Shown one piece after another: positions 13,701-24,400 of a stretch of DNA of 64,000 bases; position 1 is the first letter of the stretch; every line of letters starts with the position of its first letter. The notes beneath the pieces were generated by a model, which worked only from the letters and a program-made list of their open reading frames with translations, was not told where the DNA came from and did no database searches. The position numbers and the translations under genes are program-made. This stretch comes from Paramacrobiotus metropolitanus (Eukaryota; Tardigrada; Eutardigrada; Parachela; Macrobiotidae): positions 2,046,001 through 2,110,000 of the forward strand of contig NW_026570226.1 in NCBI RefSeq assembly GCF_019649055.1, given 5' to 3'.

Positions 13701-16700
13701 AGTTTTGAATATTCCAAGCTGCTCTGACGTTACGCATACTTCAAAAGGAAAGCAATTTTGCTCTGCAGGCCTTTCGGGAGGATTGTTAGCTGCGGTGGTG
13801 GTAATACCATTACTCATCGTTTTAGCGTTATGCGGTATCATTTGTTATTTCGTTGCGAGGTAAATTTCTTAAAGTGAGCCAGGTCCGTTAAAGTTCAAGA
13901 ATACAAAGATAATTTCTGTTATTCCATACAGATCATTACGAAACGAAGGATTAGATCCTAACTGGTGGCGCGTGACGATGACTGAACTCGATATTACCGG
14001 CACAAAAGGCAGTCAAGGCAGCCGAATTGCTAGCAGCAAAAAATCTCTTGTAAATTTATTATACCTACCGTTGTTAGTTTATGATTAAGTGCTGCCAACA
14101 ACATGTAAATATGGTCTTTGCAGAACGATGACACCCAGTCGCAAACGACGCGACAGACGGACACGGTTTCGGGTGCCAGTGTTATGTTAGGACGCACGGC
14201 GACGCTGCGTGGTAATGTGATTACCATCATCGATGTCTCGGAGAAACGACGACGTCCCAATCCACAAATGATTAAGGAGTTAAATCAGGTGTCCTGGGGA
14301 AAGAGCTTTATTTTGCTACGGTATTTTTTTCCGGTGGTTATAATTTCAACTAATTTAGGTGCGCGTGATTACGCATCAAAATCTACAGCGATTGTTAGGC
14401 GTTTCGGTCAACGACGATGGCTACATCATATATATACTCGGTGAATTATGCCAAAAAGGGTCACTAACGGATTTACTGGAAAAAGACTCTCTAAAACTGG
14501 ATTGGTCATTTAAGAACTCTCTTATAAAGGATCTCGTAATGGTATGCTTTGCCACCAGCTACCTTATCTGTGGATGACAAATCAAATTGCTAAGCGTTGC
14601 AGGGCATGACGTATCTTCAAGGGACGGCGATTGAATCGCACGGAAATCTGACTGCTCATACGTGTCTCATTGATAGCCGCTTTATGTTAAAGGTCAGCGC
14701 TGCTAATTACTTATGCAACTCTTTCCTTCTCCTTATCCTAAATTACCGGCAACGGTATTTTTAATTATGTGTTTCAGATCACCGATTTTGGTTTGAATTC
14801 GTTTCGCGAGATTCGTGATCTGGACCCGCCATCGGAAGATCAGAACGACCGTCATTTTGATCTTCTTCTCTGGCGTGCACCAGAGCTGCTCCGTCAGGTC
14901 ATGCCCATCAAGGGATCCCAAGTGGGTATCGTTATTCTTAACCAGATTATAAAATATTCAAACAACATGCCAGTTTGCTGGCTATTCAGAATAACATTAT
15001 CACCACACTTCTTTTCCATTTTCAGAAAGGTAAAAAATATTTTAACTAACTGGCTACATTAACCGCCGATACGATGCCCATACTGACTGGCTGCATTTCA
15101 TCAGGCGATGTATATAGTTTTGCAATATTATTGCAACAAATTATTTTACGCACCGCACCTTTTGATACTCCCGGAGATCCGACCAAAGCGCATCAAACAG
15201 CAAAGGAAATGGTCATGGAGGTGGGTGATAAAATGACGTCATTTATAAAGACTGTTAAAGTGTACTCTGTACTTGTAATAATTGCCCAAGCGCAATACTT
15301 CTGCAGCCTACCCTATCCTATATCGATAGACTCGGTCCAACGAAAATCACACGGTCTTTGCGAACACTTACAAATGGGAAAATTCTTATTGTATTAATTT
15401 TTATGATATACATAAAAGGATATTTACATTAAACTTTGTTACGTACACAGTGATGTGATTTCTTACAAGGTTTTGTACATATGTCTGCACATGCGTAGGT
15501 CAAAAAGGGCACGCAACCTCCATTTCGACCGCAAGTGCCGCCTTCCGCATGTTCTAATGAATTATTTACTTTAATGGAGCGCTGCTGGGACGAATATCCA
15601 ATTGAGCGACCCACATTCTCCAAAATTAAGGAGGGACTGAAAAAGGTCATCGGGAATTCGGGAGACAATATCATTGATCATTTACTCAAAAGGATGGAGC
15701 AATACGCAAGTGACCTGGAAGCCCAGGTTGCCGAGAAAACTGAACAGTTCATCGAAGAGAAACATCGTTCTGAGGAGCTCTTAAGCCAATTACTGCCCAA
15801 GTAAGATGTGGGATCAAAGTTGAAAAAAACTAATATAAAAGTGGAATGTAGCGTATGGCTTTCATGCTCTGCATTTACCAACTTTTTCTATTTGGATAGG
15901 TCTATTGCGGAATTTCTTACGCGGGGACAGAATGTCGACCCCGAATCATACGACAATGTCACGATCTATTTCAGTGACATTGTAGGTTTCACAACGATAT
16001 CTGCAGCTGGAACGGCGATGGATGTTGTATCCATGTTGAATAATTTATACACAACATTTGATAACATTCTTGCTCGCTTTGACGCTTATAAAGTGGAAAC
16101 TATTGGAGATGCTTACATGGTAGGTCGCATCGGATGAGCTCTTATACAGACATGATAATCCGCGTATTTCTTTGTTCAGCTGGCCAGCGGTCTGCCTGTC
16201 CGCAACGGAAATCGTCACGCGCAGCAGGTTGCTCTGGTGGCATTGAGCATTCGGAAGGATCTGGACACATTTAGAATCCCCCATTTACCCATGGACAAAC
16301 TTCGGTTGAGAATCGGTTTGTGTTCGGGTAAGTGTGCATAGAATTATGCATGTCATCAAAGGCGTACTGCTACCTGGAAGAGTTCTACCGCAATTGATCG
16401 CAGCTGATTAAAAAACCAGCGCCTAAAAATTATTTATTACCTCTGTCTAGGACCATGCGTCGCAGGAATTGTGGGACTGAAGATGCCTCGTTACTGCTTG
16501 TAAGTGAGAAATTTTGAAAACAAAATGGAAATTAATAAAGATAACATATTTGTTAATAGCTATAGAAGATTTATTCTGTGCATGTTTTGGTAATCACATA
16601 TTTTGTAGCAAGCTTCGTTGCACGAGAGGTTGAGAGATTAAAAATGCAGTTTCAGAAAATAAATGTAATACCAGTAAGACGTAGTTATATATGCTTCCTT

Positions 16701-17120
16701 TTGTAAAGGTTTGGAGATACTGTACAAATTGCCCAGAAAATGGAATCAAGTGGCCAGCGTAAGTAGACATTAAAAGCAATATTATTATGAACACAGTATT
16801 TAATTAATACAGTGCTGCGCGTGCACCTAGAATGCCATAACATGTATCGGAAAAATACTGTAGTAATTTTTTTAAAATTCTAGCGATGAAAATCCAAGTC
16901 ACCAGTTCTACGAGAGAGCTGTTGGAAGAAATTGGTAGCTTCCAGATGCAAGAACGTGACGAGACCGTAATGTTTAAGGTACGCAAAGTGTGCATTGGGC
17001 GAATAATTCGTTAGTTCATAACGGAGCCGGAAAATTAATGGGGATTTTCTAAAACTTCGCTATTTTATTTAGGAAAATGAACTCAAAACATATTGGCTTC
17101 TCTCTGGATCTGGAAAATAG
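10722..17120 (+). CDS. Receptor guanylyl cyclase 2 (natriuretic-peptide-receptor-like)
   Basis: Second tandem paralogue, 1173 aa, 24 exons: 10722-11376, 11516-11565, 11759-12083, 12352-12395, 12548-12586, 12663-12740, 12842-12979, 13054-13284, 13482-13620, 13769-13859, 13932-14049, 14124-14288, 14359-14541, 14603-14692, 14778-14921, 15026-15029 (4 nt), 15105-15220, 15499-15800, 15900-16119, 16180-16327, 16451-16499, 16709-16758, 16884-16978, 17073-17120. An in-frame ATG at 10695 is also possible; 10722 was chosen because it opens directly into a signal peptide ([18 protein letters not shown]). A long Thr/Ser-rich stalk precedes the ligand-binding domain. Membrane helix at codons 567-597, kinase homology domain without beta3 Lys, then the cyclase domain. 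The transition-state pair is Gln1116/Lys1120 instead of Asn/Arg; guanine-selecting Cys1109 is kept. GLCSG replaces the GLHSG of its paralogues. Confidence 0.92.
12259..12296. repeat. Intronic hairpin
   Basis: Inverted repeat of two 16-nt arms (12259-12274 and 12281-12296) with one mismatch and a 6-nt loop, in intron 3 of guanylyl cyclase 2. Just upstream, the donor-site sequence AGAGGTATAATCATA is partly duplicated (12080-12093 and about 12226-12239). Confidence 0.6.
13310..13453. repeat. TTTAC/TTTGC pentanucleotide microsatellite
   Basis: About 140 bp of tandem TTTRC units, changing from TTTAC to a run of TTTGC and back to TTTAC. It lies in intron 8 of guanylyl cyclase 2, a few tens of bases before the acceptor of exon 9 at 13482, so it forms part of an extended pyrimidine-rich tract. 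Confidence 0.95.
15026..15029 (+). other. 4-nt microexon (AAAG) of guanylyl cyclase 2
   Basis: It is flanked by TTCAG acceptor and GTAAAA donor. It joins a phase-0 exon ending CAA (14921) to a phase-1 exon starting GCGATG (15105), giving Lys-Gly before DVYS. Skipping it shifts the frame. In guanylyl cyclase 1 the same four bases are continuous with the preceding exon (7384-7387). Confidence 0.85.
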
Positions 17121-17248
17121 AAGACCTGCATCACTAAGAGCAGTACTACTAGTACTAAGAACAGCAGTGCGTACTGCGTAGTTGGTATGAAGTTTTCTCA
17201 CTGTTATTACGAACTGCCAGTGCTGGAGCAGGATCACACAATCACACA

Positions 17249-17254
17249 AATAAA
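17249..17254 (+). promoter_or_regulatory. Polyadenylation signal of guanylyl cyclase 2
   Basis: AATAAA, 129 nt after the stop codon at 17120. Confidence 0.55.
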
Positions 17255-17717
17255 TGTTTTGACATACATATTCTGCCCATCATACGCATAAACACACACA
17301 CACACCCATGACCGTGATTAGCGGTTAAAAGAAGCGTGCGTTGAATGTCTGCTAAAGAAAACGAATCGCTAATTTAAGGATACGCCCGAGCTCGACACTG
17401 AGTGTGTCATTGGCTACATACATTGTTGATGGGAACAATCAGACTACGAGTTTTTTTTTGCTACCAGCGAAGCTTTCGTTTTGCTGCAAGTGTATGTACT
17501 GCACAACTTGTACTGGCAGGCTACTGAACAGTTCTATTTTCTAAAGAGACAATTTATATGACGTATTATTAGATACACCGAATAAGTTTCAGACAATGAT
17601 AGTTAAACGTTATTACATAATTACGGAATAATAATTAGTACGAAAACCGCTACGGTACTAGTAGGATAACTAGTAATGTAATTTGCTAATTTTAAGCTAA
17701 CCATAATTATGATTATA

Positions 17718-17741
17718 ATGCACTGATTATAATCAGTGCAT
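17718..17741. repeat. 24-bp perfect palindrome
   Basis: The 12-nt half-site ATGCACTGATTA is followed immediately by its exact reverse complement with no spacer. It lies about 710 bp upstream of guanylyl cyclase 3. It could be a dimeric transcription-factor site or chance; there is no terminal-repeat structure around it. Confidence 0.5.
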
Positions 17742-18453
17742 GAATTGTTTGGTATCGAGCCGACGTAGAGAATTTTCCGAGAAGATTCCTTAGTTATTAA
17801 GCATAAACTGTCCCACAGTAGCTACCCGGACTAGTACATTGTAGGATTGATCTACATTAATGGCATGCGTGTGCGATACCTCCACATGGGAACGTCGATT
17901 GTATAATAATATGCTACGGCAGCGCTATCCTGCAGTTTGTTCACTTCCACCAGTAATTACAGTCGTTCAACTGGAGGTGCGCAATTTACCCGCCCTCTCC
18001 CCGGAAAACAGTGGTCCCGACGCAATAATAATTTATCTCACCAGGTTGCCGTAGTGTGTGCCTGTAATAGTGGATGTACCTGCATGTACATATGCAACAT
18101 AAAAGACTGCGGCTGTACGGAAGCGCACTGTTTATTGATTGGCATGCCGGCAACAAACACAGAGAGAGGCAGGTGCCGGTACATATACAATCTATGTTTC
18201 CCTGTGCTTCGACGATTCCACATACGGAATGCAACAAATGCCATGCAAACCGTTTCTTCCCTTAAATAAATATCACCAATTCGTCGCTGTGGGGTATTCT
18301 TCCATTACGCACGCACAGAAGCTAAAAAAGTATTCGCGGAATATTACAGCTAGTATCAGTCTGTTTTGCTGCTACTTTTAAATTCTTCTAGGAATAAATT
18401 ATGTGTTATATTTACTGGTATTGCACCCCTTCCGGTTGTTGGTAGCGTGAGAA

Positions 18454-21400
18454 ATGCGGTTGATAGCCCATCTATATTTTGTTTTTGGATACTTATCTTT
18501 TTGCACCTCAGCGCAGTCATCCATTTCTGTCACACTTCCCAGTTCTTCCAATGTCGGTCGTGATATCAGCTCTGATAACAACACACAGGGAACATACACA
18601 GCAGCACCAGCAGCCACTACCTCCTATCCCGTTCGCATCACACAGGCGCCGGATCTCAGTAATCGCAATATCCTCTTGTGCCTACTAATTGAACGCTCCC
18701 GCGGAGATAAGTCGGTGTTCTATGATTATGATCGGGTAGCATCCGCCATACAATTGGCTGTTGATCATGTTAATCAACATGTCTTATCCGGCGGATACCA
18801 GTTGCAGACATTCTATAAAGATATTGGGAAAAACTGTGATAAGAAAAACGATATTGTTAAATATGCCCTGCAAGTACTGTCCGTCGGGGTCAACTGCAAT
18901 GCGTACCTTGGTCCAGGTAAGTGTTTCCGGTGTCCAAGATAGCCACCTAATTTAATGCAAAACGGCAGAGTGCCATTGACAGATAGTTATTGTCACTGAC
19001 ATGGTGATGGATATTTTTCATAAGATGGTTTTCCATATTTTGTGGATGCAGTCATGTGCTGCCCGAAGGAGTATTATCGAATTTTTGTGTCACACGTTCT
19101 TATTTCTGTAACGGTTGACTGATATTGACAATCAACACGGCATAAAATTAATATTCAAAGCACACTGTAGATCTTGGGTGTATCAGGTTTTCAAATACTT
19201 ATTATACTTCAATTGGCTACGCGAATATAGTAGTACTTTTCGTAACATGCCATGGTCATATTTCTTAGCCTCATTTCAGCTCTAACTGCACAATTAAAAA
19301 GTGAAACGATTTGGCAGACGGGTCGTATCATACTCGTATTACCCGTTTGCAACTGTAACGAACGCCCAGTGCACGGGCTGTAAATAAGTAAACAAATCAA
19401 TTTGAAAAAAGACGTCATTTGGCAATTGAAAAGTTTTCCTTATCTTCGAATGTTTCGCACTCCCCGATCGACATAGTAAATAAAAATAATCGGCTTATCG
19501 TGTAATTAAAAAGCAATGTAATGTTTTTAAGCTATTAGAAAACGTAAACATCTCCGTAAATAAATTTATGAAAAAAATCGAACTTGATTTGCGTATATTT
19601 CAGTGCAGGCTGAGGCGATACAAATTCTGCGTAAGAGGTGCTCCCATGAGTACAGCTTACGCAAGGCTGATAATTAACAACTGCATAATGCATGAAAGAT
19701 GCACAATTTTCCAGGTTGTGGATACAGTGCTGACAGTCTGTACAACTTGGTGGAATATATGCAGATCCCGATGATGGGTTGTCCGGCTGCCGGCTTTGGA
19801 GCGGCATCCGATCGTGAGAAGTACATAATGGCCACGCGAATGAGTTTCACGCATAAAAACACCGTCAACGTGATCTTCCGATTCTTCACACAGCATGCCT
19901 ATAAACATGTCTTTGTCGTCCAAGATGATTCTGTCAGCTTTTTTGAACAGCTTACCGCGGTATTTAACGGAGAGATCCGTAAGCGCACCGATCTCATACA
20001 AACCGTTACCGAATATCCCTTTCGCAGCCGGGATGCAACGATTGAACAGTATGAGCGTATGCTGTCAACGGGTAATCAGTCGTCCAGAGGTAGGTTACGC
20101 CGGGAGTAAAACCATACAAATTCACGGTAAATCCCATTTATCCATAGCTAATATATGTACGAGTACTACGGTAGTAGTTAATTTTAAATTACCCTATTCC
20201 TTTCATTTATGGCGTCCGCTGTGTGACCATTAATACGCCTCTTCAACAGGCAGGTCCGAAATTGGTTACAGAATTTTTATTTGATTGTAGTGTTTGTTGT
20301 ACTATCGAATGCCACCGTTCTCCGAACACTGATGGTAATTAGTGAAAAAATTGTGTATCGATCTCTCGTCGTATTTCGTACCAATTTAAAAGGGCATTTT
20401 TTAAATATGGCTTTGAATTTTAGATTACTGCTCAAAGATTAGGCATGACCAACGGACAATACGTACGTATGTATATGCATATTACGAGTAGACTGCATAA
20501 ATAGTTCGGCTAGGCCGCTAGCGTACTAAAACTCTTAATTGTACTTCTGAAAATTAACCACATAAATAAAACAGCTTCATTTGTAATGATTAATAAGTTG
20601 GGATTTATTTACAAAGCTCTATTTTATATTCTGGAAAAGTAATATTGTGAGAAGTAACCGTACATTTTATTCAGGTTTATATTGCTGTCGAATTATTTGA
20701 CAGTCAAAGCTGGGGGAAGTTTACGTGGAGTTTTGGAGATCAGGGCGACAGGGTAAATTTATGCCATATGACTACAAATTTTTAAAGAAAAAGATTTTTG
20801 CAATAAAAAATTACTTTGACAGGAAGCCAAACAAGCCTACGAATCCGTGTTATTAGTCGCGCTCCACCAAGTCAGGAACGATTATTACGACACGTTTTCC
20901 ACGAATGTTAAACGCCTTGCCAGGAAATCTATGAATTACACTTTCGGGGCTTTCGAAGAGGTAGAATCGGTTTCCCATCTTGCAAAACCATAAGTATTCG
21001 TAACACTGCAGCTATTGAATGCACTTTTTGATTTAGATTGATCCTGTAGTGACGAGTTTCTACGATGCGACGGTGTTATACAGTACAATAATGAATAAAA
21101 TCATTACATCCGGTGGCAACATTTACGACGGCGTCAAAACATCGGGCATGATGCGTAACTTTACCTTCTCCAGTCCGGTTAGCGGAGACGTACGGATTGA
21201 TGCCGTGGGCGATCGGCAATCGGATTACGTCGTCAAAAGCATGAATCCCGATACCGGAAGATTTGAGGTGATCCTGCAAACCTCTGCAAATAGGCCATTA
21301 TCGACGTGGAAACACAGGAGATCGGATTAAAATTGAACAAATGACAGTTAAAGCAACAAATTAGTCAATTATGCGCAGTTGTTGTCGCAAAATACCCATA

Positions 21401-24400
21401 CGTACTATGCATACTATGCATATAATATTGCATGCTAGCGATGCGATGTCAACCAATCCTAAATACATTCAATATCATGTCGATGTTTTATATGTACAAG
21501 ATTAGAGTTATTTACTGTTTAGCTAGGAAGGTTTAATTTATGATTCAAGTGTACTTAATCAAAATTATTATTAACTAGTCCAAATTTTGATATTGCTTTA
21601 ATTTGGTTATTCATTACATTACAGTAAAACCATTGCTTAGTTTGGCTTACTGTTTAATTACAGGATTTTTACACATACACCGCCATAGGCGACTCGATGG
21701 TGGCCACAGGACCATTATATTGGCCAACTAAAGTGCTGCCGCCTGATGTTCCCCGATGTGGCTTTCAAGGAGAGTTTGCAATTTGTCATCCGCAAGGTAC
21801 TTCTTGTTATTTTCGTACTTTCGTCTGAAAATGAAGGCACTGTGCATAAAAAACGGAGTGGTCTGTTAACAATGTATGAGCACATTACCGCTGTGTGCAC
21901 GCGTGCGGTGTATCGGATGCGTAATTATTCATTGATTTTTAGTGGGTCTCTCTGGACCGATGATAGCTGTGGCTGTCGCCATACCGGTTGTTGCCTTCTT
22001 CGTAATAATTGGATTGGTTGTTTATTGCGTAATCAGGTAAAAAAATTCCCACGTGCAACTTAATGCATTTGACTACTACCGGTATTTGCCGCGCTTCATA
22101 CAGATTTTATTAACCGGCACTTTCGGGATAGATTTTTGCGCAACGAAGGCCTGGATCCCAATTGGTGGCGAGTGCCGCAGTCCGAAGTTGATATCACTGG
22201 ACCAAAAAACGCCAGTCAAGGAAGCAGAATTGGGCGATCGCAAAAATCATTGGTACGATGCATTTTTCTCGTTTCACTCCCACACTGATGTAAATAAATA
22301 TATGATAAATCTCGCTTGTCAAAGGTGGTACGTAAGTAAACTATAAGAGGTGATTTTTGTAAGAGATGCCAAAATTACTTTCAGCAAGATGACGCTGTTT
22401 CCCAAACAACGCGAAATACCGAAGCGACATCGGGCTACAGTATGGCTGGGAGAACAGCGACATGGAAAGGAAATGTCGTCAGTATCACCGACATTTCCGA
22501 AAAGCGCATTCGCCCAAATCCCAACTTCATTAGGGAATTAAACCAGGTAATGGGAAAAATTTGCACCATTAGCACTACTAGTAGTACTGTTGCTGGGGCG
22601 GGTCACTGGCGCGTTGTCCCGGCGCAGAATATTAATGCTTACTTAAACACGACAGTATGATGCAACAACAACATTTTGTGCACCAATTTTGACAGGTGCG
22701 CCTCGTCAGCCATCAGAACCTGCAGCGACTTTTAGGAGTGTCTATGAGCGAAGATGGATTCTGTATGTATTTGCTGGGTGAACTGTGCCAAAAGGGCTCG
22801 CTAATGGATTTGCTGGAAAAGGACTCACTTAAACTGGATTGGTCGTTTAAAAACTCATTAATAAAAGACATAGTCATGGTAAGCGCAGCCACTCTGAATT
22901 AGTGGATTGGTGTAATACTTAACTGCAGATTTCCAGGGAAATTTTCTATTTATCAGGATATATTTTAATGCTAATCTGCATATCATTTAAAGGGCATGGC
23001 ATTTCTTCATACCTCATCCATTGAGTCGCACGGAAACCTTACAGCGCATACGTGCCTGGTGGATAGCCGGTTTATGCTAAAGGTAAATAATAATCTAAAT
23101 CTAAAAACATTATTTAGTAAACTTTTGGTCTGGAACCGATCCGCAAAAGATGCGAAACTGTCGATACTGCGAATGCAGTGAATTTATTACACGTTAAACG
23201 TATCGGCAAATCACAAACTTAGAATGCTTACTCGTATGAACCGAGCTATGGAAAAAATTGCGTTCTGTAGTAGAGGAAAATTACATATAATCTCTTATTA
23301 TCTGTCTATTATCTGTTGTAAGGATATCAAAAAAGGATAAAGTATACGATAATAACCCTTATTATAAAATTTTTACAGTTTCGTATGAAATTTCTTTCGA
23401 GTGACTGGTGAGACGAACTGTAGTGGAAATTGGAGGATAATTTATAGTTTAGAAGTACTTAGTTTAAAGCACACCGTGAAATCTGAGTAAGTTGTGGCAG
23501 TTTAATGTATGCTCCTTTGTGTCATCCCAGTCCACTACTTCATGCTTGATTGATCTTTTACTCGTTTCGTGCAGTGCGTCCATTGCCAAAAATGAACGGG
23601 TTAAAGGCCAGAAAATGTTTAGCCGCAACAATAAAAACGTCCTACATATATGGATTCTTTGTGGAAATAATAAAAGTTAATTTCGCTGCACAATAGATAA
23701 CCGACTTTGGTCTGACAACACTTCGGGAGTTGCGCGAATTATTGCCGCCCATGGAAGATCAAGATGATCGAAATTTCGATTATTTACTATGGCGCGCACC
23801 GGAACTCCTGCGCCAACAAATGCCACCCAAAGGCTCACAGGTTGGGCTCTTTTCCTGTGTCTGTAAAGTGTTTAAATTAGCTAACACAAATAAAAGTTTT
23901 CCATCGATTTTTAACTACCGTTTGTCGTTTGCATTGCAGAAAGGTGCCCACGCATTGTCAAGTTCATCTCCTTCAATAACTAGTCAAAAATGCCAAAGTT
24001 TCACAATGTGTTTTCGTAATTGGCAGGTGATGTCTACAGCTTTGGAATATTGTTACAGCAAATAATACTTCGATCAGCTCCCTTCGATGCGCCGGGTGAT
24101 GCAACAAAAGCCCAACAGACCACTGCCAAAGAAGTAGTACTGGAGGTAAAGGTCAAATTTAATTTCCAGAGCACGATTTGTTACAACTAATCATTAAAAA
24201 TTTTAAGGATAATAATCGATATACCCAGCAGATCACCATTTCAAAGTTACTAATGTCCGGCCTCAGTATATGCTACGCAACATTTTGATACTCTGTACAT
24301 TTAAAAATACAACTAAACGATTAATAGTGTTGAATAATCATATTTACACTAATTGATCCACACTGTCCTCAATAACAACGTACGAGTGACCTGCGAGGTC

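Larger units (their letters stand above)
17121..18453. other. Intergenic DNA between guanylyl cyclases 2 and 3
   Basis: Contains the likely polyadenylation signal of the second cyclase (17249-17254), a short CA run near 17292 and a 24-bp perfect palindrome at 17718-17741. Several overlapping short open frames around 17860-18380 on both strands show no domain and conflict with each other, so none is called. Confidence 0.55.

Noticed and set aside
17860-18381. Cluster of overlapping short open frames on both strands
   Set aside because: Mutually conflicting frames without domains or a splice-supported model; treated as intergenic.
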